Source: Kitasatospora sp. A2-31 (GTDB taxonomy: Bacteria > Actinomycetota > Actinomycetes > Streptomycetales > Streptomycetaceae). From it: a DNA stretch of 64,000 nucleotides. Where the stretch lies: assembly GCF_022288725.1 (NCBI RefSeq), contig NZ_JAKNTA010000008.1, forward strand, positions 248,001 to 312,000. The letters are read 5' to 3'. Below the pieces are notes generated by a model. The model did not search any database and was not told the DNA's origin. It saw nothing but the letters and a program-made list of their open reading frames with translations. Below are positions 57,304 to 63,316 of this stretch, piece by piece. The first letter of the stretch is position 1. Each line of letters opens with the position of its first letter. The translations under genes and the position numbers were made by a program.

Positions 57304-58149
57304 ATGGCTGTCGAGCACGACCCCTCGCACTCTCCCCGCGCGTACTACGGCGCGGAGCTGCGGCGCCTCCGGGAGCAGGCCGGCCTGAGCCAGGAGGCCC
57401 TGGGGCAGCTGGTCTTCTGCTCCGGCGGCTACATCGGGCAGATGGAAGTGGCGGTGCGGAAGCCGCAGGAGGATCTGTCGAAGCGGCTGGACCAAGTGCT
57501 CAAGACCGACGGCCACCTGCTGCGGGTGTACGAGATGGTGAAGAGGTCGTCGCGGTACGTCGACTACTTCGCTGATGTAGCAGAACTCCAATCGATGGCG
57601 AGAACCATCAGCCAGTCCTCACCGCTGCTAGTACCGGGGTTGATGCAGACGCCCGACTACGCACGGGCACTGTTCGAGTCGGCGCAACCGCTCAGGAAGG
57701 CAGCTGACAACGAGGCCCTTGTGGCCGCGCGCATGGCACGGACGGAGCTGCTTGAGCAGTCGAAAGCCCCGCAGTATTGGGCCGTCCTGGACGAAGCAGT
57801 CCTTCGCCGGCCAGTCGGCGGAGCGGCCGTGATGGGGGCGCAGATGGCTCACCTTGGAGAGCTGATTCGCAGCAGGAAGGCGCTCATTCAGGTGGTCCCG
57901 TATTCGGTCGGTGCGCACTCGCTGATGGTGGGTCCGCTCTGTCTGATGACCTTCGACGATGCGCCCCCGGTCGCGTACGTCGAGGGGCCCTTCACGGGAA
58001 ACCTGGTGGACGATCCGGCGCTGGTCGGTAGGTGCACGCTGGCCTACGATCTGGTCAGGGCTGCCGCACTGCCGCCGGAGGCGTCCCTGGCCCTGATCGA
58101 ATCGGCGGCGAAGGGCTACGCGAATGCACCGAGTCGAGCAGTGGCGTAA
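57304..58149 (+). CDS. XRE-family regulator with DUF5753 domain
   Basis: A 281-residue streptomycete-type regulator. The N-terminal HTH_31 domain is AYYGAELRRLREQAGLSQEA, LGQLVFCSGGYIGQMEVAVR and KPQEDLSKRLDQ. The C-terminal DUF5753 domain contains SSPLLVPGLMQTPDYARALF, QAPQYWAVLDE-like and LDEAVLRRPVGG residues, and the closing ADLVRAAALPPEAS pattern. Such proteins pair with small DUF397 proteins, as here. The ATG at 57304 has GAAGGAG 6 nt upstream. Its last 26 nt overlap the first DUF397 gene. Base composition is a little lower in GC than in its neighbours. Confidence 0.9.
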   Translation: MAVEHDPSHSPRAYYGAELRRLREQAGLSQEALGQLVFCSGGYIGQMEVAVRKPQEDLSKRLDQVLKTDGHLLRVYEMVKRSSRYVDYFADVAELQSMARTISQSSPLLVPGLMQTPDYARALFESAQPLRKAADNEALVAARMARTELLEQSKAPQYWAVLDEAVLRRPVGGAAVMGAQMAHLGELIRSRKALIQVVPYSVGAHSLMVGPLCLMTFDDAPPVAYVEGPFTGNLVDDPALVGRCTLAYDLVRAAALPPEASLALIESAAKGYANAPSRAVA

Positions 58150-58327
58150 GAGCAGTTACAGCAGCGGCAACGAGAGTAATGACTGCATTGAGGTGGATGA
58201 CGCCCGCCCGGGTTCGGTTCGTGACTCGAAGGACCCCGAGGGCCCGCGCCTCCGCTTCACCCCGGCCGCCTGGCAGGCCTTCGTGACCGCCACCGCTCGC
58301 CAGGAGTTCTCGGATGCATCGAACTGA
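58124..58327 (+). CDS. DUF397 domain protein, first copy
   Basis: A 67-residue DUF397 protein: HRVEQWRKSSYSSGNESNDC, IEVDDARPGSVRDSKDPEGP, RLRFTPAAWQAFVTATARQE. It starts inside the end of the XRE gene (ATGA-type overlap extended to 26 nt), so its translation depends on that gene. DUF397 partners modulate the paired XRE regulator in streptomycete development and antibiotic control. The next gene is a near-identical copy 190 bp downstream. Confidence 0.9.
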   Translation: MHRVEQWRKSSYSSGNESNDCIEVDDARPGSVRDSKDPEGPRLRFTPAAWQAFVTATARQEFSDASN

Positions 58328-58511
58328 GCAGTGGCGCAAGAGCAGTTACAGCAGCGGCAACGCAAACGACAACTGCATCGAGGTGGACGACGCTCGCCCG
58401 GGTTCGGTTCGTGACTCGAAGGACCCTGAGGGCCCGCGCCTCCGCTTCACCCCGGCTGCCTGGCAGGCCTTCGTGACCGCCACCGCCACCGGCGAGTTCG
58501 GCGCCGCCTGA
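58314..58511 (+). CDS. DUF397 domain protein, second copy
   Basis: A 65-residue DUF397 protein almost identical to the one before it (HRTEQWRKSSYSSGNANDNC, then IEVDDARPGSVRDSKDPEGP). It differs mainly at residue 4, near residue 18 and in the tail (TATGEFGAA). Its ATG lies inside the last codons of the first copy (14-nt overlap), copying the overlap seen between the XRE gene and copy one. This is an exact 190-bp tandem duplication in layout, recent by its high identity. Confidence 0.9.
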   Translation: MHRTEQWRKSSYSSGNANDNCIEVDDARPGSVRDSKDPEGPRLRFTPAAWQAFVTATATGEFGAA

Positions 58512-58518
58512 CTGGCGC

Positions 58519-59052
58519 TCACCGCACCCGGGCGGCGATGGCTCGGGCGCAGTCCAGGGACTCGGTGTGGGTGGTGTCCACCTCCAGGTCGTAGACCACG
58601 CCCTGGTGGACGATGGACGCCTGTTGGGCGGCCATGCCGAGGGCCCGGTCCCCGCGGGCGATCTCGCGGCCGGCGGCCACCGCGCTCTCGCACCGGACGC
58701 CGACCCACAGCACCTCCAGGCCGTCGAGGACGTCCCGCCAGCGCGCCTGGGACTCCGCTGCGCCGAGGAACACGTCGTCGACGATGATCCGGGCCCCTGC
58801 CCGGGCCATCGCGGCGACCCCTGCCATCCACGCGGCCTCCAACTCCCGGAAGGTCGAGCCGATGGTCACCGCGCCGTCGTCGGTGATGTCGATCCCGAGG
58901 TCCGAGGCCTGCATGGACGCCGGCATCATCTCGATCAGCGAGTCGATCGCCGCTGCGAGCCACGGATCGGGCAGGACTGCTTGGAGACACCGGACGATCC
59001 CTGACTTGCCCGAGCTCGATCCGCCGTTCAAAACGATCACTTGAGTCGTCAC
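58519..59052 (-). CDS. Chloramphenicol 3-O-phosphotransferase homologue
   Basis: A 177-residue P-loop kinase-like protein, the same length as the S. venezuelae chloramphenicol phosphotransferase and matching it throughout. The Walker A loop is IVLNGGSSSGKSGIVRCLQ, then the catalytic Asp in AAAIDSLIEMMPASMQ, RAGARIIVDDVFLGAAESQ, LEVLWVGVRCESAVAAGREI, RGDRALGMAAQQASIVHQGV and YDLEVDTTHTESLDCARAIA. It may phosphorylate chloramphenicol or a related hydroxylated compound. The GTG at 59052 follows TACGGT by 6 nt (leaderless). It is divergent from the HIT-like gene. Confidence 0.85.
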   Translation of the reverse strand: MTTQVIVLNGGSSSGKSGIVRCLQAVLPDPWLAAAIDSLIEMMPASMQASDLGIDITDDGAVTIGSTFRELEAAWMAGVAAMARAGARIIVDDVFLGAAESQARWRDVLDGLEVLWVGVRCESAVAAGREIARGDRALGMAAQQASIVHQGVVYDLEVDTTHTESLDCARAIAARVR

Positions 59053-59125
59053 CAGGTCACCGTAGAGGCGGGAGCACGTCCGGCCGAAGCGGTTTTCGGA
59101 AGGCCGCGGCACTAGCATCGGCAGC

Positions 59126-59605
59126 GTGATCGACAAATCCGTGGACTTCCGTGAGGACCGGATCGGCAGCGCCCTCCGCGGCGAGAACCCGACCGTGATG
59201 CGCCGCCTCGACGCCGGGTTCGCCGTGATCGGGGACGTGCAGTTCCTGCCCGGGTACTCGATCCTGCTCACCGACGAGCCCGGCGTCGAACGGCTCTCCG
59301 ACCTGCCCCGCCCGCGCAGGCTCGCCTACCTCGCGGACCTGGACCTGCTCGGTGAGGCCGTCGAACGCGCCTGCCGGGCCGCCGATCCGGCCTTCCGCCG
59401 GGTGAACCTGGAGATCCTCGGCAACAAGGACCCCTTCCTGCACGCCCACGTCTGGCCCCGCTTCGACTGGGAGCCGGAGCACCTCGTCCAGAAGCCCGTC
59501 TGGCTCTACTCGTCGGACCACTGGCGCGACGAGCGGTACGCCCTCGCCCCGCGGCACGACGCGATCCGCGCCGCCGTCACCGCCGAGCTCGACACCCTGC
59601 GCTGA
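59126..59605 (+). CDS. HIT-like superfamily protein
   Basis: A 159-residue protein of the HIT/diadenosine-tetraphosphate-hydrolase type. Its central strand and helix lead to the motif LGNKDPFLHAHVWPRFDWEP, where HAHVWP replaces the usual HxHxH and leaves two His. It may act on a nucleoside phosphate, but the substrate is unknown. The GTG at 59126 follows TAGCAT by 7 nt, a probable leaderless start. It shares a 73-bp divergent promoter region with the chloramphenicol-phosphotransferase homologue. Confidence 0.8.
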   Translation: MIDKSVDFREDRIGSALRGENPTVMRRLDAGFAVIGDVQFLPGYSILLTDEPGVERLSDLPRPRRLAYLADLDLLGEAVERACRAADPAFRRVNLEILGNKDPFLHAHVWPRFDWEPEHLVQKPVWLYSSDHWRDERYALAPRHDAIRAAVTAELDTLR

Positions 59606-59622
59606 GTGGACGCGGATATCGC

Positions 59623-60024
59623 TCAGACCGCGATGAGCCGAACCCGGCCGTCGCAGAGCCGGAGCATCTCGTCCGCGTCGGAGGCGAGCATGGCTACCGG
59701 CCCGGGCTGTCTGAGCGCCAAAGCGGCAACGGTCGCGTCGATCGCGTACTTGTGGCCGTGCAAGCCGGTTCGCTTCAGGAGGTTCGCCGCGTCTCTCGCC
59801 ACATCCTCCGTGACCGCCTCGATCTTGACCCGAGACAGAGCCCAGTTCAGGCGAGCCATGTTCACGCGCGCATGCATGACTTCCACGATGGTGTTGGCGC
59901 AGACGACGACGTCTGCGCCCATACCCTGAAAGACTTGGAGCCGGGCCATTGCGCGGCGATCTTGTGAGACCAAGGTGGACAGTCCCTGGGAATCCAGGAC
60001 CAGGGTCTCGAATCGGTCAGTCAC
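59623..60024 (-). CDS. PIN-domain protein, probable VapC-type toxin
   Basis: A 133-residue PIN-domain ribonuclease-like protein. The acidic residues that bind Mg are visible: LVLDSQGLST (Asp), CANTIVEVMHARV (Glu), KYAIDATVAALAL (Asp) and LASDADEMLRL (Asp). VapC toxins cleave specific RNAs and are held inactive by VapB. Its GTG overlaps the stop of the upstream antitoxin-like gene as GTGA, the typical coupled arrangement. The spelling of the first strand and the Ala-rich helix fits the streptomycete PIN group. Confidence 0.83.
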   Translation of the reverse strand: MTDRFETLVLDSQGLSTLVSQDRRAMARLQVFQGMGADVVVCANTIVEVMHARVNMARLNWALSRVKIEAVTEDVARDAANLLKRTGLHGHKYAIDATVAALALRQPGPVAMLASDADEMLRLCDGRVRLIAV

Positions 60025-60266
60025 GCTGCTTCTGCCTGTGAAGATCCACCCGATCCGAAGATCTCCGCGCGGGCCTGGGCAAGCTCCTCCTCGGTGAACG
60101 CACCGTGCTCCTCCTGGTAGCGGCGGAGGTCGTCGCCAAGAAGCCGGTTCCTGATCTGCCGGGCCACGGCTTCGGCGACGAAGCCGGAGACGTTGTCTGT
60201 GAGCTTCTTGAGTTCCGCGACCTGCTCCGTCGGCAGCGTCACCGTGATGCGAGTTGTAGCTCCCAT
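60021..60266 (-). CDS. VapB-like antitoxin (ribbon-helix-helix)
   Basis: An 81-residue protein whose N-terminus GATTRITVTLPTEQVAELKK is a ribbon-helix-helix strand and helix. NVSGFVAEAVARQIRNRLLG and an acidic tail (EEHGAFTEEELAQARAEIFG) that would wrap the toxin follow. It is directly upstream of the PIN toxin and overlaps it by 4 nt. ATG 60266 was chosen because CATGCT ends 6 nt before it (leaderless) and because an upstream TTG would add unrelated residues. A TGCAATATGCA palindrome upstream may be its operator. Confidence 0.8.
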   Translation of the reverse strand: MGATTRITVTLPTEQVAELKKLTDNVSGFVAEAVARQIRNRLLGDDLRRYQEEHGAFTEEELAQARAEIFGSGGSSQAEAA

Positions 60267-60279
60267 AAGGCGAGCATGC

Positions 60280-60290
60280 TGCAATATGCA
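60280..60290 (-). promoter_or_regulatory. Candidate VapBC operator
   Basis: TGCA-ATA-TGCA is a perfect 11-bp palindrome 14 nt upstream of the antitoxin start, next to its CATGCT hexamer. Type II antitoxins usually repress their own operon from such sites. Confidence 0.5.
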
Positions 60291-60738
60291 CCATGTGCGG
60301 CCAGCAAGGTTTGCTTCACCCTCGCCAACCGGTGGTGCCCGGCCTCGACCCGGCCGCCGGGCGGTCGCGCCGAGGTGCTCGTCGAGGTGGGCGCCGCAGG
60401 GTCTCTCGCGGGGAGCGATTGGACCTCTTTGCTCGACTGTTGGCGTGCGTGTCGGCCAACCTGATGCCCACGTTGAGGCCTCCGTCCCGGGGGCCCCTGT
60501 CGTTCATCGACCCCTTGTGCGCGCCGCGATGCTGTTCTTGGCGCCGGCCGGCCGAGTCCGGGCCGCAGGACCGTTCGTGGTCGTAATCTGCCTGCTGAAG
60601 AACGGAGTTGACTGTTTCGCAGACCGACTACCGCGCTGCGTTATGACCGTGTTACGGTCCGCGACGTAAGCAGAAAAGAAGAAGACCCCAGCGGTGCGCC
60701 AACACCCCGGGGTCTGGCATCAGGAGCAGGACCTCCCC
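60291..60738. other. Intergenic region between vapB-like and HTH genes
   Basis: These 448 bp hold no credible gene. A -35-like TTGACT at 60608-60613 and a perfect palindrome GACCGT-GTT-ACGGTC (60645-60659) lie before the structured leader of the HTH gene, suggesting its promoter and an operator. The purine tract AGCAGAAAAGAAGAAGACC separates palindrome and hairpin. Confidence 0.5.
60683..60715 (+). promoter_or_regulatory. Structured leader hairpin before the HTH gene
   Basis: An outer stem AGACCCC (60683-60689) with GGGGTCT (60709-60715) encloses a GGTG/CACC inner stem (60693-60696 with 60703-60706). It stands 23 nt before the ATG, just ahead of the CAGGAGCAGGA ribosome-binding region, so it could affect translation or transcription of the HTH gene. 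Confidence 0.65.
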
Positions 60739-61590
60739 ATGCAGATTCATCGTAGCGCGCACGCGCGCGGTTTCACCGTCCTTCCGAACGTCCTGCTCCA
60801 GGACCGTCGGCTCAGCTTCACCGCCCGCGGCCTCTTGGCCGACCTGCTCTCCCGGCCCGACGGCTGGCGCGAGGACGGGCGCCAGATCGCCGACTCCAGC
60901 CCGCACGGGCGCGGAACCATCCGACGGACCCTCAAGGAGCTGACCGAGGCGGGCTACTACCGCGTCGAGCTGATCCGGATGCCCGACGGCACCCTCCGCT
61001 CGGAGGCGCACGTCTACGACACGCCGCAGCCCCGCCGGTCGCCGGGTGACACCCCTCCGGACGTCGGTGGGCCGGAAGGTGGCGCCCCTGTCACCCCTCC
61101 CGTAAAGAACCCGGAACAAGAACCCACCCTCCCGGCCGAGTCGCCCGATCCGCAGACCGCCGCCGCGGTCGCCCTGCTGTTCCGGGTGCTCCGCCCCGAG
61201 CCGCGCCTGCGGCTCGGCGAGCGCGAGGCGGCGGCCCTCGCGCCGCTCGTCGCCGAGTGGCTGCAAAGGGGCTCCACCGAGGCGGACTTGGTCCAGGCCC
61301 TGCTGCCCGGCCTGCCCTCGGACGTGTGCTCCCCGGTCGGCCTGCTCCGGAACCGCCTGCAGCGGAAGATGCCGCCCGAACGGACGACCCCCGAGCCTCG
61401 GCCGGCCGGGTACGCCGAATGCGCCGGGTGTCACGATCCGGTTCCCCGCCCCGGCATCTGCCGGGCCTGTGCCGGCCTGGCGGCGAGACCGCTCGCCGTC
61501 GGGCGCGGGGCCGCCGTGGTGGCTGCCGGGGTCGCCCGGGCTCGCCTCGCCCTGCGCGGCCCCCGTCCGGCCGCGGGGTTGCCGGGCTGA
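60739..61590 (+). CDS. Helix-turn-helix protein with C-terminal zinc-ribbon-like motif
   Basis: A 283-residue protein. Residues 1-100 form a winged-helix domain of the replication-initiator/phage-regulator type: FTVLPNVLLQDRRLSFTARG, LLADLLSRPDGWREDGRQIA, GRGTIRRTLKELTEAGYYRV. A Pro-rich linker and a helical region follow. Near the end is AECAGCHDPVPRPGICRACA, with two CxxC pairs about 13 residues apart. Similar proteins are common in streptomycete accessory DNA and integrative elements. The ATG at 60739 has AGGAGCAGGA about 10 nt upstream. A leader hairpin precedes it. Confidence 0.78.
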   Translation: MQIHRSAHARGFTVLPNVLLQDRRLSFTARGLLADLLSRPDGWREDGRQIADSSPHGRGTIRRTLKELTEAGYYRVELIRMPDGTLRSEAHVYDTPQPRRSPGDTPPDVGGPEGGAPVTPPVKNPEQEPTLPAESPDPQTAAAVALLFRVLRPEPRLRLGEREAAALAPLVAEWLQRGSTEADLVQALLPGLPSDVCSPVGLLRNRLQRKMPPERTTPEPRPAGYAECAGCHDPVPRPGICRACAGLAARPLAVGRGAAVVAAGVARARLALRGPRPAAGLPG

Positions 61591-61689
61591 GACAACCCGG
61601 CACCCGTTCTCGTGAACTTGCCGCGCGTCCCCGGGCGTGTCCGCAGAGGCGTCCTCAGGCTCCACGCGTCCCTGCCTAGGCTCCCCGGC

Positions 61690-62316
61690 ATGGACATCGT
61701 CATCCCGCTCTTCAAGCTCTACGAGCCACTCGACGCCATCGGTCCGTACGAGCTCCTGGCGAACCTGCCGGAAGCCAAAGTGCGCTTCGTCGCGCCCGAA
61801 CCGGGGCGGGTCACCGACGTGCTGCGCTCCCTGCACGTGGAGGTGCCCACCCGGTTCTCGGAGGTCGAGTCCTGCGACGTGCTGCTCGTCCCGGGCGGTG
61901 CCGGGGCGCGACTGATGCTCAACAACACGGAGTTCATCGACTGGGTGCGCCGGATCCACGAGACGACCCGTTTCACCACCTCGGTCTGCACCGGGGCGCT
62001 CATCCTCGGGCAGGCGGGGCTGCTCAAGGGGCTCACCGCGACCACCCACTGGATGGCGATGGACGACCTGGAGACGTTCGGCGCCACCTACACCGCGGAA
62101 CGCGTCGTCCGGCACGACAAGATCCTCACCTCGGCCGGAGTCTCCGCCGGTATCGACCTGGCCCTGCAGCTCTGTGCGTTGCTCAGCGACGAGTTCACCG
62201 CCAGAGCCATCCAACTCTTCACCGAGTACGACCCCCAGCCGCCGTTCGACAGCGGCTCCCTGGCCACCGCGACGCCCGAGGTCGTGGCCCGTGCTCGGGA
62301 GCTCGCCGCCGGCTGA
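61690..62316 (+). CDS. DJ-1/PfpI family protein
   Basis: A 208-residue class I glutamine-amidotransferase-like (DJ-1/PfpI) protein. The start is MDIVIPLFKLYEPLDAIGPY, the nucleophile elbow is TTSVCTGALILGQAG with Cys, and GLTATTHWMAMDDLETFGA and SAGVSAGIDLALQLCALLSD follow. The pattern is closest to isocyanide hydratase and to the N-terminal part of some AraC-like regulators, but no HTH is attached. The ATG at 61690 lies 7 nt after TAGGCT, a probable leaderless start. The actual reaction is unknown. Confidence 0.86.
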   Translation: MDIVIPLFKLYEPLDAIGPYELLANLPEAKVRFVAPEPGRVTDVLRSLHVEVPTRFSEVESCDVLLVPGGAGARLMLNNTEFIDWVRRIHETTRFTTSVCTGALILGQAGLLKGLTATTHWMAMDDLETFGATYTAERVVRHDKILTSAGVSAGIDLALQLCALLSDEFTARAIQLFTEYDPQPPFDSGSLATATPEVVARARELAAG

Positions 62317-62322
62317 ACCCAC

Positions 62323-62580
62323 TCAGCCGGTCAGGCCGCGCCGGTACCGGACGCCCGGCCGGTCGTCGATCGTGACCTCCCCGACGGCGGTGAAGCCGGT
62401 GCGGCGGAGCACGGCCATGGAGGCCGGGTTGTCGACGGTCGTCACGGCGGTGAGCGCGGAGAGCCCGTACCCGGCTGCGGCCAGCCGGCAGACCTCCTGC
62501 ACGGCGGCCGTGGCCACGCCCCGGCCGGCGGCCCGTTCACCGATCCGGTAGCCGAGTTCGGCCGAGCCGTCCTCGACGTC
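62323..62580 (-). pseudogene. 3' part of a GNAT acetyltransferase gene, 5' end lost
   Basis: On the minus strand the frame from about 62580 to 62323 reads DVEDGSAELGYRIGERAAGR, GVATAAVQEVCRLAAAGYGL and NPASMAVLRRTGFTAVGEVT. This is the acetyl-CoA-binding half (GRGxA) and C-terminus of a RimJ/RimL-type GNAT enzyme. The N-terminal half is missing: beyond 62580 the sequence changes abruptly to a RelE-like fragment in the other direction. A GTG at 62517 could start a short 64-residue product, but it would lack part of the fold. Confidence 0.72.
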
Positions 62581-62677
62581 CGGCGACTACCGGATCGTCT
62601 ACACGATCGAGGACGGCCGGCTCATCGTGTGGGTCCTCGCTGCCGGGTATCGCCGCGAGGTCTACCGGCGCTTCTGA
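62579..62677 (+). pseudogene. 3' fragment of a RelE-family toxin gene
   Basis: On the plus strand the frame reads SGDYRIVYTIEDGRLIVWVL then AAGYRREVYRRF and a stop. This is the conserved last third of RelE/ParE-type toxins (the GDYRIVY strand and the REVYRR end). The rest of the toxin and any antitoxin are absent. The break coincides with the truncated end of the GNAT gene, so the two remnants were joined by deletion or recombination. Confidence 0.72.
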
Positions 62678-62740
62678 CCTGAGCCGGCCGGGCCGGGCCC
62701 GGGTCGGCCGGGTGGCGGCCGACCCGGGCGGGCGGTGCCG

Positions 62741-63139
62741 CTACTCGGCCGACTCCGCCTTGATGTACGCCTCGTACTGGGCGGCGGTGAGCAGGCCGTC
62801 CAGCTCGGCCGGCTTGGTGAACGTGATCTCGATCATCCAGCCTTCGTCGTACGGGTCACTGTTGACCAGCTCGGCCTCGTCGTTCAGGGACTCGTTCACG
62901 GCGGCGACGGTGCCCGTGAGCGGCATGTAGGTCTCGCTCACCGACTTGACCGACTCGATGCTGCCGAACGGCTCGGTGATCTCGAAGGCGTCGCCCTTCT
63001 TGGGGAGTTCCACGAAGACGACGTCGCCGAGCTGGCGCTGTGCGTAGTCGGTGATGCCCACGCGGGCCGTGTCCTTGCCCAGGGACGCCACCCACTCGTG
63101 GTCCTTGGTGTACTTGCGGTCGTTCGGGATGTGCGCCAT
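62741..63139 (-). CDS. gcvH: Glycine cleavage system H protein
   Basis: A 132-residue lipoyl-carrier protein. The lipoylation site is Lys in FGSIESVKSVSETYMPLTG, within the usual fold (YTKDHEWVASLGKDTARVGI, TDYAQRQLGDVVFVELPKKG, LVNSDPYDEGWMIEITFTKP). It shuttles the aminomethyl group between the P, T and L proteins. No gcvT or gcvP gene lies within view, though they may lie outside the window. The ATG follows GGAGAGG. A leader with two hairpins precedes it. Confidence 0.95.
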   Translation of the reverse strand: MAHIPNDRKYTKDHEWVASLGKDTARVGITDYAQRQLGDVVFVELPKKGDAFEITEPFGSIESVKSVSETYMPLTGTVAAVNESLNDEAELVNSDPYDEGWMIEITFTKPAELDGLLTAAQYEAYIKAESAE

Positions 63140-63171
63140 GGGGGCCTCTCCGGGTATCGCCGGGCGGATCG

Positions 63172-63222
63172 GCTGACGGTCTGTCAGCTACGGGAAAAGA
63201 GCCTGCCGCAGATTCCCGTAGC
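63172..63222 (-). promoter_or_regulatory. Two adjacent hairpins in the gcvH leader
   Basis: GCTGAC-GGTCT-GTCAGC (63172-63188) and a 10-bp stem GCTACGGGAA/TTCCCGTAGC (63187-63196 with 63213-63222) overlap by two bases and are partly exclusive. They lie 33-83 nt before the gcvH start. They do not show the glycine aptamer consensus. Confidence 0.5.
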
Positions 63223-63316
63223 CGGGCAGGATGTTCACCCGGACGTGTGAGCCCCCTGCTCGCCACGGCCGTACCCACACCGAGGATCCCCCGGGATCCG
63301 GACCCAGGAGAGCCGC

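Noticed and set aside
63140..63250. Glycine riboswitch before gcvH
   Set aside because: The hairpins present do not contain the conserved aptamer core, so only a structured leader is reported.
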